DNA of 64,000 nucleotides, taken from positions 2,752,001 to 2,816,000 of the forward strand of contig NZ_CP051428.1 of assembly GCF_012676905.1 (NCBI RefSeq), in the 5' to 3' direction. Positions 46,664 to 55,705 of this stretch are shown here, piece by piece. The stretch comes from Paenibacillus albicereus. Lineage in GTDB: Bacteria > Bacillota > Bacilli > Paenibacillales > Paenibacillaceae. The notes beneath the pieces were generated by a model. It was not told where the DNA came from. It made no database searches and saw nothing but the letters and a program-made list of their open reading frames with translations. Position 1 is the first letter of the stretch; each line of letters starts with the position of its first letter. Made by a program: the position numbers and the translations under genes.

Positions 46664-47983
46664 TCAGCTCCTAGTGAAGTGATCCGTCAGCTGTCGGACG
46701 GTCTCATCGAAGTCGTCCTTTTCGTCTGTCCGCTGCCGGGTGAAGCTCTGGATGAAGTCCATCTGCGCGACCGCCTCGTCGATATCGGCGTTGGACCCGC
46801 TCTGGTACGCCCCGATATGGATGAGGTCCTCCGAATCTCTATAGACAGCGAGCATGCGCTTGAGCGCCGTCGCCGCCTGCTTGTGGCGCTCGACGACGAT
46901 CTCGTTCATGACGCGGCTCACCGAACTCAGCACGTCGATCGCCGGAAAATGTCCTTTGTGCGCGAGATCCCGGCTCAGCACGATATGTCCGTCCAATATG
47001 CCCCGCACCGCATCCGCCACCGGCTCGTTCATGTCGTCCCCGTCCACGAGCACCGTATAAAAAGCGGTGATCGACCCGCTCGGCCCCGTGCCGGCTCGCT
47101 CCAGCAGCTTCGGCAGACCTGCGAACACGGATGGCGTATAGCCTCTCGTCGCAGGCGGCTCGCCGATGGCCAGCCCGACTTCACGCTGCGCCATCGCATA
47201 TCGCGTCACCGAGTCCATCATGAGCATGACGTTCAAGCCGCGGTCTCGGAAGTATTCGGCGATCGTCGTCGCGATGACGGCGCCCTTGATCCGGATCAGC
47301 GCCGGCTGATCCGATGTCGCGACGATGACGACCGAGCGGGCAAGCCCTTCGGGACCGAGATCCTTCTCGATGAACTCGAGCACCTCCCGGCCCCGTTCGC
47401 CGATGAGCGCGATGACGTTCACGTCGGCCGCCGTATTGCGGGCGATCATGCCGAGCAGCGTGCTCTTGCCGACGCCCGATCCGGCGAAGATGCCGACCCG
47501 CTGGCCTTGTCCGACCGTCAGCAGCCCGTCGATCGCCCGAATCCCGATGCCTAGCGGCTCCTTCACGCGCGGACGGAACAGCGGGTTGCTCGGCGGTGCC
47601 GTCGTCGGGTAGCGCACCATCCGGCTGGGGATGAAGCTCCCGTCCAGCGGCCGGCCCAGGCCGTCAAGCACCTTGCCCAGCAGCTCCGAGCCGACCTGCA
47701 CCGTAAGCGGCTTGCCGGTCCCGACGACGTCGCAGCCGGGGCCGATGGCGTTGAGCTCGCCAAGCGGCATGAGCACGAGACGGTTGTCGCGGAAGCCGAC
47801 GACCTCGGCCAGCAGCGGCGGCGCTCCCTTACCCGGATAGATTTGACAGACGTCTCCGATGCTCGCATCCGGCCCTTCGCTCTCGATCGTCAGTCCGATC
47901 ACTTGCGTCACTTTGCCGTTGACCCGCACCGGATCGATGCCGCCGAGATGCTCGATATAGCGGGATGCCTCAAGCTTGCTCAT
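46664..47983 (-). CDS. fliI: Flagellar export ATPase FliI
   Basis: Hexameric ATPase of the export apparatus, related to F1-beta. 439 residues with Walker A AGSGVGKST at 167-175, GERGREVLEFIE, Walker B region LMMDSVTRYAMAQREVGLAI and GEPPATRGYTPSVFAGLPKL. The ATG overlaps the fliH stop (ATGA). Confidence 0.98.
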   Translation of the reverse strand: MSKLEASRYIEHLGGIDPVRVNGKVTQVIGLTIESEGPDASIGDVCQIYPGKGAPPLLAEVVGFRDNRLVLMPLGELNAIGPGCDVVGTGKPLTVQVGSELLGKVLDGLGRPLDGSFIPSRMVRYPTTAPPSNPLFRPRVKEPLGIGIRAIDGLLTVGQGQRVGIFAGSGVGKSTLLGMIARNTAADVNVIALIGERGREVLEFIEKDLGPEGLARSVVIVATSDQPALIRIKGAVIATTIAEYFRDRGLNVMLMMDSVTRYAMAQREVGLAIGEPPATRGYTPSVFAGLPKLLERAGTGPSGSITAFYTVLVDGDDMNEPVADAVRGILDGHIVLSRDLAHKGHFPAIDVLSSVSRVMNEIVVERHKQAATALKRMLAVYRDSEDLIHIGAYQSGSNADIDEAVAQMDFIQSFTRQRTDEKDDFDETVRQLTDHFTRS

Positions 47984-48825
47984 GAAGCCGCCTCCTGGCT
48001 CTCCCGCTGCTGCGCCAGCTGCACGAGCTCGCGCTTGATCTCGGCAAGCTGCGTATCGATCCGGGCATCGATGCTGCCGAAAGCGGAGCGGATGACGCAG
48101 CCGTGATCTTTTACGCTGGCATCGGGCAGTATCTGCAGCTCGGCCTGCGAATCGATCGACAGCTCGAGCTCGTCCCGCGCCGCCTGGACGGCAGCCAGCT
48201 GCGCCGGCGCGACGCAGAGCACGATGACGCCGTGCTCCTTGCGGCGGGAGAGCGCCTTTTTGACAAGCTCCGCCGCCCAGTCGGGCTCAAGCGTCAGCTG
48301 CCTGCCGACAAGCTTCTCGGCGATCGCGCAGCTCAGCTCGATGAGAAAGGGCTCCGCTTCCTGGATGATCTGCTCTCTCATGGCGTAGGATGATTCCAAA
48401 ATGCTCGACGCCTCCTGGATGCGCTGCTCCCACTCTTCGCGCAGCTGCTTCTCGGCTTCGTCGCGGCCTGACTGAAATCCGGCTTCGTAGGCTGCCGCTC
48501 GAACCTCTTCGACCAGACGGTCGTCGTCCGCTCGTCTCGCATGCCACCATTCATCCAGTTCGCGCTGGGCCTGATCCAGCACCTCGGCTGATTTTCGCGC
48601 CGCATCCGCGATGGTGTCGTCGGCAACGCTGCGGGCGTCGTCCAGCACCTGCCTTCGCAGCCGATCCGTCGCCTCGTCGAGGGTAGGCTGCGGCAGAAGC
48701 GCTTCGCCCGCCTCGCCGTCGCCCGTTGGGAGAGGCGCCGACAGGCCGGCACGGACATAGAATCGGTCGAGCGGCTGAATGCCGCCCTTGGGCCGGACAT
48801 AGGAAGATTTGATGAGATTAGACAA
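47980..48825 (-). CDS. fliH: Flagellar export regulator FliH
   Basis: Inhibitory stator-like partner of FliI. With TTG 48825 it has 281 residues, opening (M)SNLIKSSYVRPKGGIQPLDR; a long charged helix (about 70-150) precedes the ATP-synthase E/delta-like C-terminal domain (IELSCAIAEKLVGRQLTLEP). An ATG three codons earlier (48834) lies directly against GGAGGAG, while the TTG is nine bases away and is preferred. It overlaps fliG by 8 bases. Confidence 0.92.
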   Translation of the reverse strand: MSNLIKSSYVRPKGGIQPLDRFYVRAGLSAPLPTGDGEAGEALLPQPTLDEATDRLRRQVLDDARSVADDTIADAARKSAEVLDQAQRELDEWWHARRADDDRLVEEVRAAAYEAGFQSGRDEAEKQLREEWEQRIQEASSILESSYAMREQIIQEAEPFLIELSCAIAEKLVGRQLTLEPDWAAELVKKALSRRKEHGVIVLCVAPAQLAAVQAARDELELSIDSQAELQILPDASVKDHGCVIRSAFGSIDARIDTQLAEIKRELVQLAQQRESQEAAS

Positions 48826-49831
48826 TGATGTCATCTCCTCCGCCGCGGGCGATGATGATGTCTCCGGCTTCTTCCAGCCTGCGGATCGTCGCTACGATGC
48901 GGGTCTGAGCTTCTTCGACGTCACGCAGCCGCACCGGACCCATGAATTCCATCTCTTCCTTGAACGTCTCGGCCATCCGCTTGGACATGTTGCGGAAGAT
49001 CGCTTCTCTGACCTCCTCGCTCGCGACCTTGAGCGCGAGCTGCAGGTCCGCGTTCTCGATGTCGCGGATGATGCGCTGGATCGAGCGGTTGTCGATGCTG
49101 ACGATGTCCTCGAAGACGAACATCCGCTTCTTGATCTCCTCCGCAAGCTCCGGGTCCTGGATCTCGAGCGAGTCGAGGATCGTCCGCTCGGTGCCGCGAT
49201 CGACGCCATTCAGGATCTGCACGATCGAATCGATGCCGCCGGCATTCGTGTAATCCTGCGTGACCGTCGCCGAAAGCTTCTGCTCGAGCACGCGCTCGAC
49301 CTGGGCGATGACGTCCGGCGAGGTGCTGTCCATCAAGGCGACCCTGCGGGCGACATCCGCCTGCTTGTCCTGCGGCAGCGAGGAAAGGATGTGCGACGCT
49401 TGATCCGGCTGCAGATAGGACAGCACGAGCGCGATCGTCTGCGGATTCTCGTTCTGGATGAAGTTGAGGATCTGCGTCGGCTCCGCCTTGCGGGCGAAGT
49501 CGAACGGCCGAACCTGCAGCGTCGCTGTCAGGCGGCTCAGCACTTCCTGTGCTTTCTGCGAGCCGAGCGCTTTTTCGAGAATGTCCTTCGCGTAAGCGAT
49601 GCCGCCTTGAGAGATATACTCCTGAGCCAGGCAAATCTGGTAAAACTCGCTCATGATCTGGTCGCGCTCCGAGCTGTCGACCTTGCGGACGTTCGCGATC
49701 TCTAGCGTCAGCTGCTCGATCTCTTCCTCTCTCAAATTCTTGAAGATCTGAGCGGACACCTCAGGGCCGAGCGTAATGAGGAGAATGGCTGCTTTTTGTC
49801 GCCCGGTCAGGGCCTGCATCGATTTTGACAT
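48818..49831 (-). CDS. fliG: Flagellar motor switch protein FliG
   Basis: C-ring protein that contacts MotA and generates torque. 337 residues: N-terminal MS-ring binding domain (LTGRQKAAILLITLGPEVSA), armadillo-like middle domain with the EHPQTIALVLSYL-type motif (here ENPQTIALVLSYLQPDQASH) and C-terminal charged helix domain (MFVFEDIVSIDNRSIQRIIR). AGGAGG is nine bases before ATG 49831. Confidence 0.97.
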   Translation of the reverse strand: MSKSMQALTGRQKAAILLITLGPEVSAQIFKNLREEEIEQLTLEIANVRKVDSSERDQIMSEFYQICLAQEYISQGGIAYAKDILEKALGSQKAQEVLSRLTATLQVRPFDFARKAEPTQILNFIQNENPQTIALVLSYLQPDQASHILSSLPQDKQADVARRVALMDSTSPDVIAQVERVLEQKLSATVTQDYTNAGGIDSIVQILNGVDRGTERTILDSLEIQDPELAEEIKKRMFVFEDIVSIDNRSIQRIIRDIENADLQLALKVASEEVREAIFRNMSKRMAETFKEEMEFMGPVRLRDVEEAQTRIVATIRRLEEAGDIIIARGGGDDIIV

Positions 49832-49844
49832 CGCATGAGCCCTC

Positions 49845-51410
49845 CTATTCTTCTACAAGCCACGTGCGGAGCAGATTGACGAATTCATCCGGCTTACGCT
49901 TGGCGAGAGTTTCCAGATTTTTGCGCACCTGACTGTCGTTGTTGACGCTGTCCAGATTGATCGAAGGATACTCGACTCGCGGTGGCAGCTCCTCGATCAT
50001 TTCTGCGGCCGCATTCTGCCGTCTTTTGCGGATCGCGAAGATGATGCCTGCCGCGAGCGCCGCTGCCGCGACTCCGATCGCTGCCCACCAGGCTCCGGAC
50101 AGCCCTGCCGCGCCGGACGGCGAAGCCGCTTCGGCGAAGTTCTGGCCGATGACCGCAACTTTTTTGGAGATCAGCTCGTCATTGGTTACATCCTGGCCGG
50201 AATCGATCAATTGCGACCGGACGAAAGAAGTCAGATACTGGGTGATTTGATCCTGCGTTTCCTGGTTTAATAAGGTAGTGGGCAGCCCTACGCTGATGCT
50301 GAGATCCTTTACCGCATAAGGACCGCCGACGACGGTATTCTTGATGCGGTTCACGTCGTAGTTGGTCGTGCGGTCGCTTCTTTCGGAGGTGCTTGACCCC
50401 GTCGAGGACGAGGAGTAGTTCGGCACATCCGTCTCGCCCGTGCCCGCGATGCCTCCAGGCTGTCCCGACGAGCCTTCGGAGCTTTCGGTCGTTTCCTGCT
50501 GGCTGATGATGATTCCGTTGTTGCCGTTGTCGTCCAGCGGCTTGACGAGATCCTCGACCCGATTCGTTTGGTCGAAGTTCAGGCTGCTGGTGACGCTGAC
50601 GACGAGGTTCTCGCTCCCGAGCATCGGCCCGAGGAATTGTTCGATCGTGCGTTTCAGCTCCGCCTCATATTTCTTCTTGATCTGGAAGAGCGAATCCGCG
50701 CTTCCCGAATTGCCGAGGACGCCGCCCGCTTTGTCGGAGGGGGCGAGCTCGCCTTGCGGGCTCGTGATCGTGATGTTCTCTGCCATCAGGTTAGGCACGG
50801 AGGTTTTGACCAGATTGAAGTACCCGTCGATCTCATCCTGACTCGGGCGGAAGCCCGGCTTGAATTTCATGACGACGGAGGCGCTTGCTCCGGACTCATC
50901 TTCGGTTTGCGCGAAGACGCTCTCCTTCGGCAGATTCACGACCACTTTCGTGGAGGAGACGCCTTGCATCGCGTTCAGGAGCTGCTGGATTTCGCCGTTA
51001 AGCGCGTTTTTATAGCGGACATTGAACTCGTTGTCCGTCATGCCGAATTGCGACGAGCTTGCACTGAATGCCTCGAAGCCGATCGAGCCGTTTTGGACGA
51101 GGCCTTGCGATCCCGCTCCTACGCGGACCCGATCCGCCTCGCTGCTCGGCACCGCGATCGAGCTGCCGCCGTTTTCGAGCTTGTAGGCGACACTGCTGCT
51201 GTCCAGATAATTCATGATGGCTTGCGCATCCGTCGTATCCAGCTCGTTGAATACCGTCTCGTATTGCGTCTTGCTCAAGATCGACGTCAGCAGGATTATG
51301 GTGATGACCAGCACGCCGAGCGTGGCGCCGAGCCAGATTTTCTGCCTTTTCCCCATCGCGCCCCAATAATTCTTCACCGATGCGCTATATCGGGCTATCG
51401 TTTCATTCAC
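49845..51410 (-). CDS. fliF: Flagellar MS-ring protein FliF
   Basis: Forms the membrane base of the basal body. 521 residues: two membrane helices (about 27-47 and 432-452), ring-building motifs between them (NALNGEIQQLLNAMQGVSST, VVNLPKESVF) and a cytoplasmic FliG-binding tail. A Ser/Gly-rich beta-collar loop lies near 330-360 (SSSSTGSSTSERSD). The start is GTG 51410, seven bases after GGGG. Confidence 0.96.
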   Translation of the reverse strand: MNETIARYSASVKNYWGAMGKRQKIWLGATLGVLVITIILLTSILSKTQYETVFNELDTTDAQAIMNYLDSSSVAYKLENGGSSIAVPSSEADRVRVGAGSQGLVQNGSIGFEAFSASSSQFGMTDNEFNVRYKNALNGEIQQLLNAMQGVSSTKVVVNLPKESVFAQTEDESGASASVVMKFKPGFRPSQDEIDGYFNLVKTSVPNLMAENITITSPQGELAPSDKAGGVLGNSGSADSLFQIKKKYEAELKRTIEQFLGPMLGSENLVVSVTSSLNFDQTNRVEDLVKPLDDNGNNGIIISQQETTESSEGSSGQPGGIAGTGETDVPNYSSSSTGSSTSERSDRTTNYDVNRIKNTVVGGPYAVKDLSISVGLPTTLLNQETQDQITQYLTSFVRSQLIDSGQDVTNDELISKKVAVIGQNFAEAASPSGAAGLSGAWWAAIGVAAAALAAGIIFAIRKRRQNAAAEMIEELPPRVEYPSINLDSVNNDSQVRKNLETLAKRKPDEFVNLLRTWLVEE

Positions 51411-51448
51411 GTTTTCACCCCGCAGATTGCTGTACCCTCAGGCAGATC

Positions 51449-51757
51449 CTAGATTTGCATGCGCATGATTTCCTGATAAGCCTCCACCGCTTTGTTCCGG
51501 ACCTGCGTGACGAGCTGCAGGTTCAGCTGCGCTTGCTGCGAGACGATCATGACCTGCGAGATGTCCGTTTGGCCAATCAAATACTCATTGTTGACCTTAT
51601 GTACGGCATTCTCCTGCGCGCTTGCTCCGTCGATCGCGTTTTTGAGCATGCTTGCAAAGCTTTCGGTAAGCTCGCTCGGACTTCCGGCCGCAGGCTTGGA
51701 CGCCTGGGCGATCGATGCCGGCTGGTTCACCTGCGAGAGGGCGATCGGCTGAATCAT
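51449..51757 (-). CDS. fliE: Flagellar hook-basal body complex protein FliE
   Basis: Rod-MS ring adaptor, 102 residues, with conserved LTESFASMLKNAIDGASAQE, NEYLIGQTDISQVMIVSQQA and RNKAVEAYQEIMRMQI. Ribosome site GGAGGAGG upstream. Located between flgC and fliF. Confidence 0.96.
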   Translation of the reverse strand: MIQPIALSQVNQPASIAQASKPAAGSPSELTESFASMLKNAIDGASAQENAVHKVNNEYLIGQTDISQVMIVSQQAQLNLQLVTQVRNKAVEAYQEIMRMQI

Positions 51758-51802
51758 CGTACGTTTCCTCCTCCATCCTGTTTCGACGGGATCATGCCCG
51801 GC

Positions 51803-52249
51803 TTACTTTCCGATTTCAAGCGCCTTGACAAACATGGCCTTCGTCGCGTTCAGCGCCGTCACGTTTGCCTCGTAAGCTCTCGAAGCCGAGATCATATCGA
51901 CCATTTCTTTCATGACGTCGACGTTGGGCATCCTGACATAACCGCTCGCGTCCGCATCCGGATGGCTCGGGTTATAGACAAGCTTCTCCGGCGACTGGTC
52001 CTCCACGATCCGTGTCGCTTTCACGCCTTTGCCCGCCTCGCCCATCTCGCTGCGCAGCATGGAGTCGAAGCTTCCGTTTTTCATCGGCTCCAGCACGACC
52101 ATCTTGCGCTTGTAAGGCTGGAACTGCCCGTCGACGAAAGAGCCGCGCGTCGTCTCGGCATTGGCGATATTGGAGGAGATGACATCCATCCTCAGCCGCT
52201 GGGCCGTCAGCGCGGAGGCGCTGATATCGAATCCGTTGCTCAGCTTCAT
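51803..52249 (-). CDS. flgC: Flagellar basal-body rod protein FlgC
   Basis: Proximal rod protein, 148 residues, opening MKLSNGFDISASALTAQRLR, then ISSNIANAETTRG, and ending with DVMKEMVDMISASRAYEANV followed by TALNATKAMFVKALEIGK, the rod-family C-terminal helix. Three bases after flgB. Confidence 0.97.
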   Translation of the reverse strand: MKLSNGFDISASALTAQRLRMDVISSNIANAETTRGSFVDGQFQPYKRKMVVLEPMKNGSFDSMLRSEMGEAGKGVKATRIVEDQSPEKLVYNPSHPDADASGYVRMPNVDVMKEMVDMISASRAYEANVTALNATKAMFVKALEIGK

Positions 52250-52252
52250 CGC

Positions 52253-52666
52253 TTATCCCCTCCCGTCCATGGCAGTCCGCATCATCGCAATCTCATGATT
52301 GATCTGCTGGACGTAGGAATTGTATTTCAACTGGTTTTTGGCCTGCAGCGCCATTTCCCTTTCCACATCGACATTGCTGCCGTTGTTGTTCATGACGGAA
52401 GTTTCATCCGTCACGAGAAGCGGAGTCGGAATATGGGTCCCGAGGCCTGCCGGAAGATGTCTCTCATTGATTTTTTTTAGGTCTAAAGTCCTTCTTTCTG
52501 ACGTCCCAAGCTGGTCTGCCAGCAACTCTTCGAACACGAGCTCCGAGCGTTTGAAAAACGGAGTTTCCGCATTGGAAATGTTGTTTGAAATCACCTGCTG
52601 TCTGGATTCGGCAGCCCGCATCGCGCCGACCAGCCTGCTGAAATCCGCGCCTCCCAAGACATTCAA
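52253..52666 (-). CDS. flgB: Flagellar basal-body rod protein FlgB
   Basis: Proximal rod protein and first gene of the motility operon. 137 residues if started at TTG 52666 ((M)NVLGGADFSRLVGAMRAAE), which aligns with normal FlgB openings; the rod-family ESRQQVISNNISNAETPFFK motif and a C-terminal helix follow. A GTG 16 codons earlier (52714) would add an atypical acidic stretch, has no clear ribosome site and would cover promoter-like sequence. The site before the TTG (GAAGAGG) is only two bases away, so the start remains somewhat open. Confidence 0.92.
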   Translation of the reverse strand: MNVLGGADFSRLVGAMRAAESRQQVISNNISNAETPFFKRSELVFEELLADQLGTSERRTLDLKKINERHLPAGLGTHIPTPLLVTDETSVMNNNGSNVDVEREMALQAKNQLKYNSYVQQINHEIAMMRTAMDGRG

Positions 52667-52800
52667 CGCCTCTTCACCACTTTCTACGACGTTATCTATA
52701 ACTTGATATTCCACATTTCTTTCGACAATCCTTCTTTCTTCGACATCGAAAATTAAAAAAATGAGAATTCAATGTCGAGATTTGCCGACACGCTTATCTT
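52667..52800 (-). promoter_or_regulatory. Control region of the motility operon with Spo0A-like boxes
   Basis: Unusually AT-rich. Two copies of the Spo0A core TGTCGAA stand in the direction of transcription, ATTGTCGAA (52721-52729) and GATGTCGAA (52739-52747), 18 bp apart, plus a partial copy in reverse at 52771-52779. Possible promoters: TCGACA (52773-52778) with TTTAAT (52752-52757), 15-bp spacer; or TTGTCG (52723-52728) with TATAGA (52695-52700), 22-bp spacer. An imperfect inverted repeat TCGACATCGAA / TTCAATGTCGA spans 52740-52778. None is proven. Confidence 0.5.
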
Positions 52801-52828
52801 CCTAAATTTCCATATTTATTACAATGAG

Positions 52829-52866
52829 AAAAAAGCCCTATCTTTATATGAAGATAGGGCTTTTTT
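52829..52866 (-). terminator. Terminator after codY
   Basis: GCCCTATCTT pairs perfectly with AAGATAGGGC around a 6-base loop, with six A before and six T after on either strand. It lies 18 bases after the codY stop and separates codY from the motility operon. Confidence 0.95.
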
Positions 52867-52884
52867 GGGTCTTTCGTCCTGTAT

Positions 52885-53655
52885 TCAATTCTTTAATTTG
52901 CTTAATTCTTCCAAAAGTTGATGATTCAGGATGCGGATATAGGTCCCTTTCATCCCAAGCGATCGCGTTTCGATAACTCCGGCGCTTTCAAGTTTGCGTA
53001 GCGCGTTTACGATGACGGATCTAGTAATTCCGACCCGGTCTGCGATCTTCGATGCGACGAGCAGGCCTTCCTTCGCCTCGAGCTCGTCGAAAATATGCTC
53101 GACCGCCTCCAGCTCGCTGAATGACAGGGAACCCATCGCGACGGCGACGACGGCCCGGCTTCTGGCCTCGAGGGCCAGTTCTTCCGCCCGCTCGCGCAGA
53201 ATCTCCATTCCGACGATCGTCGATCCGTATTCGGCCAGGATGAGATCGTCGTCATCGAACGCTCCGCTCGGCCGGGAGAGGACGACCGTCCCCAACCGGT
53301 CCCCGCCGCCCGTCACCGGTACGACGCTCATGATCTCCTGCGTCCCCATGAACGGAAAGACGGACGAGATGCCTGGATCTGGCTCGACATTGGTCGCCGG
53401 CTCGCTCATGATCAGAAACCGGCTGTTGCTGTCGGCGGGAAAGCGCGGTTCATCCGCCGCCATGCTGCGGAACTGCTCATGATCGAATCGATCGACCGCC
53501 GCGCAGCCGAGAATTTTGCCCCTGCGGCTGACGACGAATACGTTGGCTTGAATGACCGTGCTTAGCACCTCTGCCATTTCCCTGAAGTTCAGCGCCTTGC
53601 CTGCCGCTCGCTGCAGCAGGCGATTGAGCGTCCTTGTCTTGGTCAATAAAGTCAT
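52885..53655 (-). CDS. codY: GTP- and branched-chain amino acid-sensing repressor CodY
   Basis: Global nutrient regulator; in Bacillus it also represses the adjacent motility operon. 256 residues: GAF ligand-binding domain (about 20-155), linker helix, and winged helix-turn-helix with [20 protein letters not shown] at 201-220 and [20 protein letters not shown] after it. The length is a little under the 259 of Bacillus subtilis. It is the last gene of the trmFO-hslV-hslU-codY run, before a strong terminator. Confidence 0.97.
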   Translation of the reverse strand: MTLLTKTRTLNRLLQRAAGKALNFREMAEVLSTVIQANVFVVSRRGKILGCAAVDRFDHEQFRSMAADEPRFPADSNSRFLIMSEPATNVEPDPGISSVFPFMGTQEIMSVVPVTGGGDRLGTVVLSRPSGAFDDDDLILAEYGSTIVGMEILRERAEELALEARSRAVVAVAMGSLSFSELEAVEHIFDELEAKEGLLVASKIADRVGITRSVIVNALRKLESAGVIETRSLGMKGTYIRILNHQLLEELSKLKN

Positions 53656-53688
53656 TGGTATGGTTGCCCCCCGAACCCCTCTGCTTCT

Positions 53689-55080
53689 CTACAGAATGTA
53701 TTGGCTTAGATCGCGGTTCTGAGCGATCGAGCCGAGCTTCTCTCTGACGTATTCCGGCGTGATGTTCAAGCTCTCGAGCGTCATGTCCGGCGCCTCGAAG
53801 CTCAAGTCCTCCAGCAGCTTTTCCAGAATCGTATGAAGGCGCCTTGCGCCGATATTTTCCGTATTGCGGTTCACTTCCGCAGCGATGGACGCCAGCTCGG
53901 CGATCGCCTCATCGGAAAACGTGACCTCTATGCCCTCCGTGGACAGCAGCGCCGCATACTGCTTGGTCAGCGCGTTTTTCGGCTCCTTGAGGATCTGGAT
54001 GAAATCCTCGAGGCTGAGCGAGGTCAGCTCGACGCGGATGGGAAAGCGTCCTTGAAGCTCCGGGATGAGATCCGCCGGCTTGGATACGTGGAACGCGCCT
54101 GCCGCGATGAAGAGCATGTAATCCGTTTTGACTGCGCCATACTTGGTCATGATCGTCGAGCCTTCGACGATCGGCAGGATGTCCCGCTGCACACCTTCCC
54201 TCGACACGTCCGGGCCGGAGCCTTTGGACGGACTCGCGATCTTGTCGATCTCGTCCAGGAATACGATGCCGGACTGCTCGGCGCGGCTGACCGACTCGGC
54301 GATCACGTCGTCCATGTCGATCAGCTTCGCGGCTTCCTCCTGGGTCAGCACCTTGCGCGCGTCCTTGACGGACAGCTTGCGGCGCTTGGTCCGCTTGGGC
54401 ATGAACTGGCCCATGATCTCCTGCATGTTCATGCCCATCATGTCGTTGCCCTGTCCGCCGAGCATATCCAGCATGTTCGGCGACGTATCCTCCACATCCA
54501 GCTCCAGCATTTCCTTCTCGAGCTCGCCGGCCTGCAGCTTGACACGGACCGCTTGCCGCTTGGCCGCCAGCTCCGGCTCGGACGAGCGGTCCTCCGGCTC
54601 CGGCTCGCGAGCGCCGCCGAACAGCATCTCCAGCGGATTTTTGCCGTTCTTCGGCTTGGAGCGGGACGGCTCAAGCAGCTCGACGAGCCGCTCGTTCGCC
54701 AGCTCCTCCGCTTTGTCCTTGACCTTTTCCATCCGCTCGGCTTTCACCATGCGGATGGACACCTCGACCAGATCGCGAATTATCGCTTCGACGTCGCGGC
54801 CGACGTAGCCGACTTCCGTGAACTTCGTCGCCTCGACCTTGACGAACGGGGCTCGGACCAGCTTGGCCAGCCGACGCGCGATTTCCGTCTTGCCGACGCC
54901 GGTCGGCCCGATCATGAGGATGTTCTTCGGCACGATCTCGTCTCTCAAGCTCTCCTCGAGGCGGCTGCGCCGATAACGGTTGCGCAGCGCCACAGCGACA
55001 GAGCGCTTGGCCTGCTTCTGCCCGACGATATATTTGTCCAGCTCGGCGACGATCTGACGCGGGGTCATGGCTTCCTTCAC
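53689..55080 (-). CDS. hslU: ATP-dependent protease ATPase subunit HslU (ClpY)
   Basis: AAA+ unfoldase that feeds HslV. 463 residues with Walker A GPTGVGKT at 58-65, an inserted I domain (about 110-240) rich in Glu/Met, Walker [13 protein letters not shown] and a C-terminal end (NRDLSQYIL) that inserts into HslV. GTG 55080, nine bases after AAAAGGAG, is the start. It directly precedes codY. Confidence 0.97.
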   Translation of the reverse strand: MKEAMTPRQIVAELDKYIVGQKQAKRSVAVALRNRYRRSRLEESLRDEIVPKNILMIGPTGVGKTEIARRLAKLVRAPFVKVEATKFTEVGYVGRDVEAIIRDLVEVSIRMVKAERMEKVKDKAEELANERLVELLEPSRSKPKNGKNPLEMLFGGAREPEPEDRSSEPELAAKRQAVRVKLQAGELEKEMLELDVEDTSPNMLDMLGGQGNDMMGMNMQEIMGQFMPKRTKRRKLSVKDARKVLTQEEAAKLIDMDDVIAESVSRAEQSGIVFLDEIDKIASPSKGSGPDVSREGVQRDILPIVEGSTIMTKYGAVKTDYMLFIAAGAFHVSKPADLIPELQGRFPIRVELTSLSLEDFIQILKEPKNALTKQYAALLSTEGIEVTFSDEAIAELASIAAEVNRNTENIGARRLHTILEKLLEDLSFEAPDMTLESLNITPEYVREKLGSIAQNRDLSQYIL

Positions 55081-55135
55081 CCGAGATCACTCCTTTTCGT
55101 GTAGGGGACAGCTGCTCCGGCACGACCGGTCAGGC

Positions 55136-55678
55136 TTAGACTTCTTCGACAATGATGCTATGGTTCGTGAACACGCAAATCTCCGCAGCGGTCTCCAGCG
55201 CCGCTTGAGCCATCTCGCGCGCGCTCAGGCTCGGAGCATGCTTCTTGAGCGCCCTGGCCGCAGCCAAGGCAAAGCTGCCTCCCGATCCGATCGCAAGGAT
55301 GCCGTCGTCCGGCTCGATCACCTCGCCGTTTCCGGAGATGAGCAGCAGTCCGGTGTCGTCCATGACGAGCAGCATCGCCTCCAGGCGACGCAGCACTCGG
55401 TCTGATCGCCATTCCTTGGCCAGCTCGACCGCGGAGCGCTGTAGATTGCCGTGATGCTCCTCCAGCTTGCTCTCGAACTTCTCGAACAGCGTGATCGCAT
55501 CCGCGACCGATCCGGCGAAGCCCGCTACGACCTTGCCGCGGTAGAGGCGCCTGACCTTCTTGGCGGACCCTTTCATAATCATGCTGTTTCCGAAAGTGAC
55601 CTGCCCGTCGCCCGCGATCGCGCCTTTGCCGTCATGTCGCACCGCGCAGATCGTCGTCGCGTGAAACTGCATCTCCAC
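55136..55678 (-). CDS. hslV: HslV (ClpQ/CodW) peptidase subunit
   Basis: Proteasome-like peptidase partner of HslU. From GTG 55678, eight bases after GGAGG, it has 180 residues opening (M)[20 protein letters not shown]; an earlier TTG is only two bases from the same site. Core segments are [37 protein letters not shown] and [19 protein letters not shown]. Bacillus subtilis CodW reads MSSFHATTI and uses an N-terminal serine; here that serine is missing, so the threonine in HATT, as in proteobacterial HslV, is the likely nucleophile after trimming. Confidence 0.94.
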   Translation of the reverse strand: MEMQFHATTICAVRHDGKGAIAGDGQVTFGNSMIMKGSAKKVRRLYRGKVVAGFAGSVADAITLFEKFESKLEEHHGNLQRSAVELAKEWRSDRVLRRLEAMLLVMDDTGLLLISGNGEVIEPDDGILAIGSGGSFALAAARALKKHAPSLSAREMAQAALETAAEICVFTNHSIIVEEV

Positions 55679-55705
55679 GTCCAATTCCTCCTTTGGCTTG
55701 CCGTG

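Noticed and set aside
52741-52775. Possible CodY box before flgB (AATTTTC and GAGAATT half-sites)
   Set aside because: The best 15-base match to AATTTTCWGAAAATT reaches only about 9 positions; CodY control is plausible from Bacillus but not supported by this sequence.
52667-52830. Sigma-D (sigma-28) promoter before flgB
   Set aside because: TAAG with CTCGACAT is the nearest match to TAAA-15-GCCGATAT, but spacing is about 13 and only 5 of 8 positions of the -10 fit.
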